Positions 1 to 8,277 of a stretch of 64,000 bases of DNA are shown piece by piece. Below the pieces are notes generated by a model. It was not told the origin of the DNA. It searched no databases and saw only the letters and a program-made list of their open reading frames with translations. A program made the translations under genes and the position numbers. This stretch comes from Mesorhizobium hawassense. Its GTDB lineage: Bacteria > Pseudomonadota > Alphaproteobacteria > Rhizobiales > Rhizobiaceae. Location of the stretch: positions 1 through 64,000 of the forward strand of contig NZ_QMBP01000015.1 of the NCBI RefSeq assembly GCF_003289945.1, read 5' to 3'. The number at the start of each line of letters is the position of its first letter. The first letter of the stretch is position 1.

Positions 1-240
1 ACGGCGCCGGATTCGGCTTTGGCCAAGGTCGCCGATACGGTCATCCTGCTGCAGCCCGTCGAGGACGGCAACATCTACAAGCCGACCTCGTCGCGCTACG
101 CGCTGCTGGCCATCGTCGACATGATCGCGACCACGGTGGCCGAATCGCGCGGGCCGAAAGTCCTGGAGAACCTGCGCCGCATCAAGCAGAGCGTGAACAC
201 GCTGAAGGTGGACGATCCGAGGCTGCCGCTGGGGGATTGA
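1..240 (+). CDS. RpiR-family (MurR/RpiR) transcriptional regulator, C-terminal part
   Basis: The open frame enters from the left edge of the window and ends at the TGA at 238-240, so only the last 79 residues are visible. They look like the end of a SIS (sugar-isomerase) domain: a beta-strand 'ADTVILLQP', then the 'TSSRYALLAIVDMIATTVA' helix typical of RpiR regulators, then a charged C-terminal helix. RpiR proteins bind phosphosugars through SIS and DNA through an N-terminal helix-turn-helix that lies outside the window. The target cannot be inferred. The family call is moderately secure; a SIS-domain isomerase is the main alternative. Confidence 0.7.
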   Translation, partial: TAPDSALAKVADTVILLQPVEDGNIYKPTSSRYALLAIVDMIATTVAESRGPKVLENLRRIKQSVNTLKVDDPRLPLGD

Positions 241-280
241 GCGGTTGCAGAGGCTTGTGCCGTCGAGGTTGGCGATCCTT

Positions 281-440
281 CGCGCCCCTCTCTGTCCTGC
301 CGGACATCTCCCCCACTTGGGGGGAGATCAGATGTGACGCCGGCTTTCGCCAATCTCCAACGTTGCAGAATGAACGGGGCGTCGAAGCTGCCAATCTCCC
401 CCCAAGTGGGGGAGATGTCCGGCAGGACAGAGAGGGGCGC
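281..440. repeat. Palindromic intergenic repeat, family A (copy 1)
   Basis: Two arms of about 48 bases are inverted around a centre near 360. Each carries the core 'GACATCTCCCCCACTTGG' or its complement, flanked by 'CTCTCTGTCCTGCCGG'. The transcript could form a long stem on either strand. It lies between the regulator gene and the convergent DUF167 gene, so it may act as a bidirectional transcription barrier. Related copies are at 24568-24728 and 61107-61286, with a half-copy at 30882-30914. Confidence 0.85.
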
Positions 441-466
441 TGTCCCGCCTACGTCTCAGTCCTCGA

Positions 467-778
467 TTACTTGGAAAAGGCCTCAACCTTCTTCGCCAGC
501 TCAGCCGCATCACCCAGTATCCGCAGCGTCTTCAGCCGCGAGGTGCCGCCGGCAACCACCGAAACGGCCGACGCGGGAACGCCCAGCGCCTTGGCCATCA
601 TTCGTTCCAGCGCCGCGTTGGCGGCGCCATTCTCCGGCACGGCGCGCACGCGCGCCTTGAGATGACTGCGGCCATCGGCGGTCGCCTCGACACCGTCGAT
701 GCGATCGAGCGCCGCCTTCGGCGTCAGCCGCACGAAGAGGTCGATGCCGTTCTCGCGCAGCCGAAATGGCGTGCTCAT
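467..778 (-). CDS. DUF167 (YggU-like) family protein
   Basis: The 103-residue protein starts with MSTPFRLRENGIDLFVRLTP. It has the DUF167 pattern: an N-terminal beta strand 'IDLFVRLTPKA', then 'LKARVRAVPENGAANAALERMMAKALGV', then 'VSVVAGGTSRLKTLRI'. The 'PxxGxAN' and 'GxxSRxK' blocks are hallmarks of the family, which has no firmly assigned biochemical role. The ATG at 776-778 overlaps the stop of the upstream yggT gene (ATGA), so the two are translationally coupled. The yggT-DUF167 pairing is common in proteobacteria. The reverse-strand open frame extends further upstream, but that stretch is a shadow of yggT. Confidence 0.85.
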   Translation of the reverse strand: MSTPFRLRENGIDLFVRLTPKAALDRIDGVEATADGRSHLKARVRAVPENGAANAALERMMAKALGVPASAVSVVAGGTSRLKTLRILGDAAELAKKVEAFSK

Positions 779-1077
779 CAGCCGCCGGTCACGACCCAGG
801 ACCAGACGGTGGTGACCAGAAACTGCCGGATGAAGAAAATGATCAGCAGCAGGATGATCGGCGAAATGTCGATGCCGCCGAGATCGGGCATGAAGCGGCG
901 GATCGGGCGCAATGCCGGCTCGGTCAGCCGATAGAGCATGTTGCCGATGGTACCGACGAACTGGTTGCGCGAGTTGACGACGTTGAAGGCGTAGAGCCAG
1001 GAAAAGATCGCCGAGGCGATGATGATCCACCAGTAGATGTCAAGCGCCATGACGATGGTCTGAATAAGGGCGATCAT
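778..1077 (-). CDS. yggT: YggT family integral membrane protein
   Basis: The 99-residue protein contains two hydrophobic segments: about residues 3-30 ('IQTIVMALDIYWWIIIASAIFSW') and 72-95 ('ISPIILLLIIFFIRQFL'). Between them is the conserved YggT stretch 'RLTEPALRPIRRFMPDLGGIDISP'. YggT proteins are inner-membrane proteins linked in some bacteria to osmotic tolerance and cell-envelope processes; the mechanism is unclear. The start at 1077 follows a good ribosome site (TGGAG, 6 bases upstream). The gene overlaps the following DUF167 gene by one ATGA. Confidence 0.88.
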   Translation of the reverse strand: MIALIQTIVMALDIYWWIIIASAIFSWLYAFNVVNSRNQFVGTIGNMLYRLTEPALRPIRRFMPDLGGIDISPIILLLIIFFIRQFLVTTVWSWVVTGG

Positions 1078-1242
1078 GCCGGTCTCCAAATTGTCGCCGA
1101 CATGTAGCCATTGCTTGGCGTGCGGGCAAGGCCCGCGGGCTTGGTGAGCGGGCAAGGCCCGCAGCCCATAGCGCCTGTCGTCCGACGGTCTTTCGCCTTG
1201 ACATCAAATGGCCGCGACCGATACAAGCCGATCCGCTGGAAC

Positions 1243-1318
1243 GGGGCTGTAGCTCAGCTGGGAGAGCGCATCGTTCGCAATGATGAGGTCAGGGGTTCGA
1301 TCCCCCTCAGCTCCACCA
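1243..1318 (+). tRNA. tRNA-Ala (anticodon CGC)
   Basis: A complete 76-nt cloverleaf can be drawn. Acceptor GGGGCTG pairs with CAGCTCC (one G-T). The D arm is GCTC/GAGC. The anticodon stem CATCG/TGATG surrounds loop TTCGCAA, giving anticodon CGC. The variable loop is AGGTC, the T arm is AGGGG-TTCGATC-CCCCT, and CCA is encoded at 1316-1318. CGC decodes GCG alanine codons, which are frequent in this GC-rich genome. It is the only ordinary tRNA gene in the window; the tRNA-like elements at 9.9-10.8 kb are permuted and not tRNA genes. Confidence 0.97.
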
Positions 1319-1496
1319 GCCAGCGCAAGTGTTTGCTTCGTATCGGCTTTGCCTTTCCACTCAGCATTTTGTGATTGCCGGATTTCAGGCCGTGCGCCCG
1401 GAACCAATGACGGGCCGAGACTGTTCAGCTATGTTCCGACACGAAGCTGACATGCCCGGCCGGCTGGGCAAGCGGCGATGCTCAAGGAGTTCCATC

Positions 1497-1940
1497 ATGC
1501 TGATTTCGTCCAGGTTCCGTTCCGTCGCGGTCGCGGCAATTGCCGTCGCGGGCATGAGCATTGCCAGCGCCGCGCATGCCGACAGCGGCACGATCCGCTT
1601 CTCGGTCTACAAGGCGGCCTTCTTCATCGGCGGCTCCGGCGGCGAAGGCACGCTGACTTTCCATGGCAAACGCTATCCGATCTCGGTCGGCGGCGTCTCG
1701 GGCGGCCTCGCCTTCGGGGCTTCCAAGACGTATTTCCAGGGCACGGTGCGCCACATCCGCCGCGCCAGCGACGTGACGGGCGTCTACGGTGCGGCCGGCG
1801 GTGGCGGCGCGCTCGGCAAAGGCGCCCAGGTGATCGTCATGACCAACGACAAGGGCGCCCAGCTCGAGCTCACCGGCAGGCAGGTCGGCCTGCAGGTCAA
1901 TGCCGATCTCAGCGGCATCAGCATCGCGCTGAAGCGGTAG
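1497..1940 (+). CDS. Small exported protein of unknown function
   Basis: The 147-residue protein begins with a signal peptide ('MLISSRFRSVAVAAIAVAGM', cleavage probably after 'ASAAHA' near residue 29). The mature part is rich in glycine and beta strand: 'GSGGEGTLTFHGKRYPISVGG', then 'TGVYGAAGGGGALGKGAQVIV', ending 'GLQVNADLSGISIALKR'. The pattern loosely resembles alphaproteobacterial DUF1134/EipA-like periplasmic proteins, but I cannot assign it firmly. The start at 1497 has an AAGGAG site 8 bases upstream. The same frame is open further upstream without a ribosome site, so that extension was rejected. It is a single gene with no obvious partner. Confidence 0.75.
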   Translation: MLISSRFRSVAVAAIAVAGMSIASAAHADSGTIRFSVYKAAFFIGGSGGEGTLTFHGKRYPISVGGVSGGLAFGASKTYFQGTVRHIRRASDVTGVYGAAGGGGALGKGAQVIVMTNDKGAQLELTGRQVGLQVNADLSGISIALKR

Positions 1941-2076
1941 GGGGTTCGCATCGCCCGCTCTTCGTGGATGGACCGGCAAAGGCGCTGCCTGGGCGCCGAA
2001 TGCCGGCCACTGCGGGCCAAGCGACCGAGAACAGGCCGCTTGGCAAACGGAGCGCGGCTCCGGGGCTTAGACGAGC

Positions 2077-2412
2077 TCAGTCGTCCCAATCATCCCAATT
2101 GTCTTCGTCCTGCCGCGGGTAGTTCGGAACGACCCGGATAATCGGCCGCGGACGCTGATAGCGCCAGTAATCCTCGTCCGGCGGCTGCGGCGCATAGGTG
2201 CGGTAAGCGCGGTAGTAGTGGTGCCGCTTCCAGTATTTGTGCTTCTTGTGCGGCCGCACGCAGTAGCCGTCCTCGGTCAGATAAGCGCATGTCACACGCG
2301 CCTCCTGCACCAGGCTATTTCTGGCCGGCACGCCAATCATAGGCGCCGCCTGGACTGCCGCTGGCATCACCGCCAGCATGGTCCCGGCAAGGGCAAGAAC
2401 AGGTAATTTCAT
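2077..2412 (-). CDS. Small exported acidic/aromatic protein, unknown
   Basis: The 111-residue protein starts with a signal peptide ('MKLPVLALAGTMLAVMPAAVQA'). The mature protein has a Cys pair ('VTCAYLTEDGYCVRP') followed by a basic, Tyr/His-rich region ('HKKHKYWKRHHYYRAYRTY') and a very acidic Trp-containing tail ('DEDNWDDWDD'). GGAG lies upstream of the ATG. No known family is recognised. The Cys pair could form a periplasmic disulfide. It is transcribed towards the previous gene. Confidence 0.7.
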   Translation of the reverse strand: MKLPVLALAGTMLAVMPAAVQAAPMIGVPARNSLVQEARVTCAYLTEDGYCVRPHKKHKYWKRHHYYRAYRTYAPQPPDEDYWRYQRPRPIIRVVPNYPRQDEDNWDDWDD

Positions 2413-2932
2413 CGGGCCTCTCCAACTCTCCAGATACGGGGCCGGAAGAACGTCCTGATTGGGGGCGATTTGCGGCGGTCGAAATCACTTTGGTTTTCGG
2501 CCGCACATATGAGCGTTAGGTCATGTATTGCGCCGGCGTCAGGCTGAAGTCACGAGAGCGACCGTTGTCTTTCATACCATCCCGCGAGCGGAGGCTACCC
2601 TACAACGCTGGTGGGACTGCACAGGGATTTTGACCGGTCGGCTCTGTTTGCGTTGGCAGGTGGCATGCGTTGGAGATTGGCCGAATGCCCACCCCCCTTC
2701 GTCATTCTAGGGCGGAGCAGGAGCGAAGCTCCGTCGCGAAGACCCTAGAATCCATGCCGTTACCTTCGCCAAGGAGTGCAACGGAGCAAAATTCTGCAAC
2801 CCGGGCGGCGCTTCGAAATCGCGGCATGGATTCTATGGTCTGCGCCGCGTCGCTTCGCTCCTTGCTCCGCCATAGAATGACGACGTTGAGGCGGCTTCAA
2901 CCAACCCCTTTCAAAACCCCTGTGTAGGGGAA
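2413..2932. other. 520-bp gene-free stretch holding repeat family B copy 1 (2699-2883)
   Basis: No convincing coding frame occurs here. The first 285 bases should include the promoter of the reverse-strand exported protein. The rest is a large imperfect palindrome. The left arm 2699-2759 reads TCGTCATTCTAGGGCGGAGC and continues to ATCCATGCCG. The right arm 2822-2883 reads CGGCATGGATTCTATGG and continues to CCATAGAATGACGA. Between the arms is about 60 bases of unrelated sequence. A second member is at 25902-26098. Confidence 0.8.
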
Positions 2933-5900
2933 CTAATTGGCCAGCTGATCGAGAAGCGTGTCTATTTCCCCCTTCTTTGGCGCTTCAGGCGAAGCAGGGG
3001 CGGCTTGCGGGTCGACCGGGGCAGGTTCCACCGCCGGCGCGGCAGCCTCGGCTTCCGTCTCGCTACCCGCGTTCGAACTCGGCGGCGGCGCATTTTCCGT
3101 ACTGCCGTTGTCTGGCGGCACGTCTTCCGCGCTTCCGCTGGCTGGCGCCGCGGCTGCTTTCGGAGCGGCTGGCGGCGCTTTGGGCCGGGGCGCGGCATTT
3201 TGCAGAAGATCGCCGATCAGATCCGCCGCTCCCTTGCCGTCGCCGTTTGCACCCGGGATCAGCTTGTCGAGTTTCAGTTTTCCGGTCGGCAACCCGAGGC
3301 GCCCCAGCATGTCCAGCGCGCCCTGCGGGTCTTTCGCCAGCGCGCTGAGGTCCGGATAGGCTCGGGGCGCGGAGATCGGGCCCTGGACCACGATCGGCAC
3401 CCCGATGCCCTTCACGGCAACGTCGCCACCTTGCCCGGCAAGCGAGGCGACGACGCGGGGATTGAGACGCATGTCGAGCGTCTGCTCGGCGAGATCGATC
3501 TTGCCCGAGCCGTTCATCCGCAGCAGCGGGCCCAGCAGGCTGATGTCCGTCGTCTGCGCGACGCCGTTCACGATCGCGAATGAGGCGCCGAGTTCCGTGA
3601 ACGTCGTCTTCTTGGCCTGGTCCTGCTTGAAACCGCCGGCGAGCAGTCCGACCAAATTGTTGTAGACCTCCGCCATGTCGATGCCGCGGAAGGCGCCGTC
3701 ACTGAATTTCGTCGCCGCCTTGCCGGTCAGGGAACGGGCAAGCGATTTCGTGGTCCTTCCCGAGCCAGAAACCGCGACCGTCGCCTCGAGCGTTCCTTCG
3801 ATGCGGTCGAAATCCGCCGCGTCATGAAGCAAGGGAGCCGCGGCCGCGCCGGCGATTGCGGTGTTCAGATCCAGGGAAGCGGTATCGCCGGAGCCGTCGG
3901 CGGTCATTTCCGCGGCAATCGTGCCGCCGTAGAAGGGGCTTTGCGGCACATTCAGGTGAGCCTTGCCGTCGGCCACCGTCAGGACGGTTGCGACCGGCCC
4001 CGCGAAAACCTTGCCATAGCCGAGTTTGTCCGCCGCGACCTCGATCCTGGCATCAATTCCCTCGAGGAAGGAAAGATCGGCCGGAGCGTCGGCTGCCCCG
4101 CCCGGCTTCTGTTTGCCGCCAGCCGAGGCCCCGCCGCCGCCGGCGAGCGCTGCAAAGTCGAGTTTCGCGAAATTGAGCGACGTGCGGATGGTGAGAACCT
4201 GCCCCAGTTTCACCGAGCCTTGCCCCGTCGCCTTGACGCCGTTCAAGGCGACGGAGGCCTTCTGGAAGGAGAATTGCTTCGGGCCGGCATCGACATCGCC
4301 CTTGAAGGCAAAGTCTTGCAGATTGCGGGATGCGCCTTGTCCCAGCCATTGCATCAGCTTGTCGACCGAGGGCGATGTGGCCGAGATCTGGCCCTTGAAC
4401 GTGCCGCCACCCCTGGCAACGCCGTTTATGCTGCCTTCGAGATATTTGGAGGAAACCGAAAGGCTGATCGGCCCGAATGCGTCGGCAACAGAGGCACGGC
4501 CAAGAAAGGATGCGGGCGCGATCTGCGACTTGAACGCAACGGCCTGTCCCCGCCAGGCGAGCTTGCCCGTCACATCGACAGGCTTGCCGATATCGCGAAC
4601 CTTCGCGTCAAGATTGAGTCCGGTAATATCGTTGGCCGTTCGGTCCTTGGCATCGGCAAGTGCCGCAAGCGGAAGCTTGCCCTCGCGGATCCCGACCGTT
4701 CCCTGCAGATTGACGCTGCCGCGGATGCGTTCGGCGGTGAGCCCGCGAAACGCGAACCCCATATCGGCCGTGAGCTTGCCGGACAGCGGCACGGATTGTC
4801 CGGCGAGCTTCGCCAATGAGCCGATGTCGAGCCCTGAACTCGCAATATTGCCCCTTATGGTCGGAGGCGTTTCACCGACATTCGTCGAGGCTTTCGCGGT
4901 GAGGCTTCCCGCGTCGAGGATAAAGTGCTCCAGCTTTGCCTCGAGCTGCCCGTCGCTCAGCGTTGCGGCGAGCTGGACGTCGGAGGCCCGTATCTTGCCG
5001 CCGACCAATTCATGGATTGTCACGCTGATGTCGGCATCGAAAGCGGCCAGCATGGCAAGGCCGGGCTCTCCGGAACCGGTCTGGGGTTTGCCCGCGCTGG
5101 AACCGCCCTTTCCAATATCGCCCAAGGCGTCGATATCGACGCGCTTGGCCGCCAGGTCGGCGAAGAAGTGATGCCGCGCCCCAGGCTGGAAGAGCGCGTC
5201 CATCTGGAAGCTCTGGTCGCCGATATCGAACTTTCCGCCCTTGATCTGATAACTGCCATTGCCGTTGAGCTGAATCTCGCCGCTCGCCCGCAACGAAGAA
5301 AATTTGGCAACCGGCGCAGGGTCGAGCCGCGCCTCGACGGTGATTTGGGCTGGGAGCTGGCGCAGGATCGGCCGCAACGCGGAAAGACTTCCGCTCATTT
5401 CGATGCGACGGCCGTTGCTGGTTCCAGCCAATAAAAACGAGGCCTCCCGGTCGAGGTCCGGAACCCTGAGATCGGCGTCGATTGCCGTCACCGTGGCTGA
5501 CTTGCCGGTCGAAGCGCCCGAGGTAAGGGTGCCATTCGTTATGGTCAGCTGGTTGATCGCCAGTCGCTCAAGCGTGTCGACAATCGCCGCAAACGGATCG
5601 GCCTGGACATCCTTCGGTTCCGGAGCTGGCTCCGCGTTCGCCGAAGCCTCGAAAGTGATCGTCGGTTCCGTCAGCGCGACGGACTGTATCTCGAGCTTTT
5701 TCGACCATAGCGACGACAAGGTTATCGACGTCGAAAACCGCGGCGCGGATATCGCGACGTCGCCCGTGCCGGTCGAGAGCGAGATATCGTCCGCCACCAC
5801 CGCCAGCTTGGGCAGCAACGACAGCCTGACCGGTCCGTCCAGCCGAATGGTCATTCCGGTCGCGGACGACAATTGCCGGCTCAACTCGGCACGAACCCAG

Positions 5901-5986
5901 TCGGTTGAGACAAGAGCGGGCAAAAGGAAGAGCAGTCCGACGACAAGGACTACAGTTACGGTGAGTGCAGCGACGATTTTTCTCAC
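2933..5986 (-). CDS. AsmA family protein
   Basis: The 1017-residue protein has one N-terminal transmembrane anchor (residues 5-27, 'VAALTVTVVLVVGLLFLLPAL'), followed directly by the AsmA signature 'STDWVRAELSRQLSSATGMTIRLDGPVRLSLLPKLAVVADDISL'. The long beta-rich body ends in the AsmA C-terminal region ('MRLNPRVV', 'IPIVVQGPISAPRAYPDLSALAKDP'). The last ~90 residues are a low-complexity Pro/Ala/Glu tail. AsmA-like proteins are inner-membrane-anchored periplasmic proteins tied to outer-membrane biogenesis, and the wider family bridges lipid transport. It stands alone. The length suits the larger AsmA_2-type members. Confidence 0.88.
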   Translation of the reverse strand: MRKIVAALTVTVVLVVGLLFLLPALVSTDWVRAELSRQLSSATGMTIRLDGPVRLSLLPKLAVVADDISLSTGTGDVAISAPRFSTSITLSSLWSKKLEIQSVALTEPTITFEASANAEPAPEPKDVQADPFAAIVDTLERLAINQLTITNGTLTSGASTGKSATVTAIDADLRVPDLDREASFLLAGTSNGRRIEMSGSLSALRPILRQLPAQITVEARLDPAPVAKFSSLRASGEIQLNGNGSYQIKGGKFDIGDQSFQMDALFQPGARHHFFADLAAKRVDIDALGDIGKGGSSAGKPQTGSGEPGLAMLAAFDADISVTIHELVGGKIRASDVQLAATLSDGQLEAKLEHFILDAGSLTAKASTNVGETPPTIRGNIASSGLDIGSLAKLAGQSVPLSGKLTADMGFAFRGLTAERIRGSVNLQGTVGIREGKLPLAALADAKDRTANDITGLNLDAKVRDIGKPVDVTGKLAWRGQAVAFKSQIAPASFLGRASVADAFGPISLSVSSKYLEGSINGVARGGGTFKGQISATSPSVDKLMQWLGQGASRNLQDFAFKGDVDAGPKQFSFQKASVALNGVKATGQGSVKLGQVLTIRTSLNFAKLDFAALAGGGGASAGGKQKPGGAADAPADLSFLEGIDARIEVAADKLGYGKVFAGPVATVLTVADGKAHLNVPQSPFYGGTIAAEMTADGSGDTASLDLNTAIAGAAAAPLLHDAADFDRIEGTLEATVAVSGSGRTTKSLARSLTGKAATKFSDGAFRGIDMAEVYNNLVGLLAGGFKQDQAKKTTFTELGASFAIVNGVAQTTDISLLGPLLRMNGSGKIDLAEQTLDMRLNPRVVASLAGQGGDVAVKGIGVPIVVQGPISAPRAYPDLSALAKDPQGALDMLGRLGLPTGKLKLDKLIPGANGDGKGAADLIGDLLQNAAPRPKAPPAAPKAAAAPASGSAEDVPPDNGSTENAPPPSSNAGSETEAEAAAPAVEPAPVDPQAAPASPEAPKKGEIDTLLDQLAN

Positions 5987-6280
5987 ATCGACCAGCCAAA
6001 ACGATCGGAAGAATCAGTATCGTTGAGCATACATGCTTCCGGCGCCCGACTGAATCCTGCCGAACCACGGGCTTTGCGCCGGACGAGTTTTCGGACCGGT
6101 CCACGGGGTCGCCGACGCTTCGCCACAGGCCCTCACGGCCGGCCCATTTGCATGCAAATGTTTCGAAGCACGCGCATTTGGAAACGATCAGCCGTCCTCC
6201 GAGCCATCCTCGCGTAACAGACCGGGCGCATTCATCAAGCACCCGCCGACATACCAGCCAATCCAATGGAGGAAGTGCCT
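5987..6280. promoter_or_regulatory. Intergenic region between divergent genes with a 16-bp perfect palindrome
   Basis: This gap separates the divergent AsmA gene and a small ORF. It contains the perfect palindrome CATTTGCATGCAAATG at 6145-6160, followed by the related half 'GCGCATTTGGAAACG'. A symmetric AT-rich site in GC-rich intergenic DNA suggests a dimeric regulator site, but I do not recognise the protein. Confidence 0.4.
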
Positions 6281-6457
6281 ATGTCAGTGCTCGGGTTCCT
6301 GCTTCATTTCAGCCGCGCGGTCATCCAGGCTCACAACAATGCCAAGGTCAGAAACCTGATGGATGCGCCGCGCGCCCGGACCGGAGCCGGCAAGGAAAGG
6401 CCCGGGACGGACGGCGAGGGGCGTTTCGCGCAACGACGCGACAGGCGATCGAAGTAA
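6281..6457 (+). CDS. Small basic protein, unknown (58 aa)
   Basis: The ORF reads MSVLGFLLHFSRAVIQAHNN, then KVRNLMDAPRARTGAGKERP, and ends in a very basic tail (FAQRRDRRSK). The ATG has a strong ribosome site (GGAGGAAG, 7 bases upstream), the main reason to call it. The N-terminal half could be a short amphipathic or membrane-associated helix; the rest is probably disordered. It sits convergent with rtcR, 10 bases from that gene's stop. No family is recognised, so it remains a plausible small gene only. Confidence 0.45.
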   Translation: MSVLGFLLHFSRAVIQAHNNAKVRNLMDAPRARTGAGKERPGTDGEGRFAQRRDRRSK

Positions 6458-6467
6458 CGCCGGCGCT

Positions 6468-8069
6468 TCATGGCCGGGTGAGGTCCTCGAAGCTCAGATC
6501 GAACCGCATCAGATATTTGCGCAGCCGGTCGGCATCGTTGCCGCTGGTCTTTTTCAGGCGCGAGACGGCGAAGAGCCGTCGCCCGGCGGCGCTGAGCGAG
6601 CTGCTGTCGCGGCAGGCCGCGACCACCGTGGCGAGCTGAGCGCGGTCGAACGGATCGATTTCCGCAAGCCGGTCGGATCCCAGCACGTCGCGCAGCAGTA
6701 CGTCCGGATCGTTGTCGCCGCTGCCGCCGTCACGCCAGAGCTGGCCAAGCCGCCCGATCTCGTCGCGCACGGCTTCCTCGTTGATGCGGCCGAGCGGGGC
6801 AAGCGTGGCCATGCGCGTCACGGACGCGGAAAGGTCGCGAAAATTCGCCCGCCATTGCGCCTCCGGCGCGACGGCGAATTTCAGGTAGAGCTCGCGCGCC
6901 TCCTTGTTGAAGGTGACGTTCTGTCCCTCGCGCTCGCCGAAGCGGCGCAGCTCGAATTCGAGGTTGGGTTCGATATCCTCCTTGCGGTCGCGCAGCGCCG
7001 GCAGCTGAAACGTCCAGAGGTTGAGCCGCGCGAACAGGTCCTCGCGGAATTTTCCCGCCTTCACGTCGATCGAGAGATCGCGATTGGTGCCGGCAAGCAA
7101 TTGGAAATCCGAGGTGACATCCTGGTCGGCGCCCACGGGGAGGAAGCGCTTTTCCTCGATCGCCCGCAGGCACATGGCCTGTTCGTCTGGGCCGAGCTCG
7201 CCGATCTCGTCGAGGAACAGCACGCCCTTGTTGGCCGACTTCATCAGCCCGGCACGCTCGTTCTGCGCGCCGGTGAAGGCGCCTTTGACATGGCCGAACA
7301 GCGTCGACATCGCCTGGTCGCCGCGCAGCGTCGCGCAATTGACCTCGATGAAGCCGCCCGACACCTGGCGCTGCGCCTTCTTCAGCTCATAGATGCGCCG
7401 CGCGAGCTGCGATTTGCCGGCGCCGGTCGGGCCGGTCAGCAGCACCGGCGCGCGCGAGCGGATCGCCACCTTCTCGATCTGGTCGATCATGCGGTTGAAG
7501 GCCGGGTTGCGGGTGGCGATGCCGGATTTCAGGAACGAGGTCGCCTCGTCGCGCTCGGCGGCGAAGCGGGTGGCGATCGCGTCATAGCGGGACAGGTCGA
7601 GATCGATGATCGAATGGCTGCCCGACACATCGTCGCGTGCCTCCTTGCGCGGCGAAAGCTGCAGCAGCCGCGCCGGAATGAAGCGCGCTTCGGTCAGCAG
7701 GAACCAGCAAATCTGCGCCACATGCGTGCCGGTGGTTATGTTGACCAGATAATCTTCCTTCTCGGGGTCGAAGGGATAGGCGCGGGCGAAGTCGCGCAGG
7801 CCCGTATAGACCTCGCTGAAGTCCCAGGGATCCTTCATCGGGATCACATGCCGCCTGACCTCCGTCGCCGGCGAGACCTCCTCGATGTCGGCGATGACTT
7901 GCCTCGCCAGCCGCTCCGAATTGTCGCCATGGATCAGCTCCAGCCGGTCGATGAACAGACCCGGCTGCTGGCAGAGCGCCACCGTCGGCCGCCATCTTTT
8001 CCAGCGGTCCTCACGGCCGCTGGCGTCGAGTGTGGTGCCCAGTATGCCGATCGCTACCCGTCGTCTCAT
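6468..8069 (-). CDS. rtcR: RtcR, sigma-54-dependent regulator of RNA repair
   Basis: The 533-residue protein matches the E. coli RtcR length. Residues 1-180 form the RtcR/CARF-type sensor ('IGILGTTLD' near 7-15, 'NITTGTHVAQ' at 110-119). The AAA+ activator domain follows: Walker A GPTGAGKS at 213-220, the sigma-54 contact loop GAFTGA at 263-268, Walker B 'LFLDEIGE' near 284-291. The C-terminus supplies DNA binding. Enterobacterial RtcR is known to derepress the rtc operon when its CARF domain senses tRNA fragments with 2',3'-cyclic phosphates. The start at MRRRVAIG was chosen because the upstream extension is not RtcR-like. It diverges from rsr, whose sigma-54 promoter it should activate. Confidence 0.95.
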   Translation of the reverse strand: MRRRVAIGILGTTLDASGREDRWKRWRPTVALCQQPGLFIDRLELIHGDNSERLARQVIADIEEVSPATEVRRHVIPMKDPWDFSEVYTGLRDFARAYPFDPEKEDYLVNITTGTHVAQICWFLLTEARFIPARLLQLSPRKEARDDVSGSHSIIDLDLSRYDAIATRFAAERDEATSFLKSGIATRNPAFNRMIDQIEKVAIRSRAPVLLTGPTGAGKSQLARRIYELKKAQRQVSGGFIEVNCATLRGDQAMSTLFGHVKGAFTGAQNERAGLMKSANKGVLFLDEIGELGPDEQAMCLRAIEEKRFLPVGADQDVTSDFQLLAGTNRDLSIDVKAGKFREDLFARLNLWTFQLPALRDRKEDIEPNLEFELRRFGEREGQNVTFNKEARELYLKFAVAPEAQWRANFRDLSASVTRMATLAPLGRINEEAVRDEIGRLGQLWRDGGSGDNDPDVLLRDVLGSDRLAEIDPFDRAQLATVVAACRDSSSLSAAGRRLFAVSRLKKTSGNDADRLRKYLMRFDLSFEDLTRP

Positions 8070-8277
8070 TCTTATCTCAATGTATAAAGATTGATATGCA
8101 TGTATCATATATCGGAGTGATCGGAAATAGCCTTCGCGACAGTCGCTCCAACGTATGAATTTTTATCTTGTTAAAAAACAATAGCTTATCGAATTCAGCG
8201 AGCACTCCCGGCTCCCCCGCGCTCAAACTGGCACGCGGCTTGTAATGGTCCTGGCGTTGACAAGAAGGATCACGACA
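8070..8277. promoter_or_regulatory. rtcR-rsr divergent control region
   Basis: This 208-bp region separates rtcR and rsr. It is AT-richer than its surroundings. It carries an inverted repeat TGATA-N6-TATCA (8092-8107) close to rtcR, which might be an upstream RtcR site, and the sigma-54 promoter at 8229-8244. The A+T-rich segment at 8155-8200 between them could bend so that an activator can loop to the promoter. The inverted repeat assignment is speculative. Confidence 0.5.
8229..8244 (+). promoter_or_regulatory. Sigma-54 (-24/-12) promoter of rsr-Y RNA-rtcB
   Basis: The sequence TGGCACGCGGCTTGTA matches the RpoN consensus TGGCACG-N4-TTGCW at all positions except C->T in the -12 element. The GG and TG dinucleotides are correctly spaced. 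It lies 33 bases before the rsr ATG, predicting a start near 8256 and a short leader. It faces away from rtcR, exactly where an RtcR-activated promoter is expected. This arrangement is known from the enterobacterial rtc operons. Confidence 0.88.

Noticed and set aside
281..440. Insertion-sequence remnant
   Set aside because: No transposase fragment or target duplication is visible; only palindromic arms shared with other intergenic copies.
6363..8087. 574-codon forward open frame over rtcR
   Set aside because: Antisense shadow; rtcR on the reverse strand has complete CARF and AAA+ motifs.
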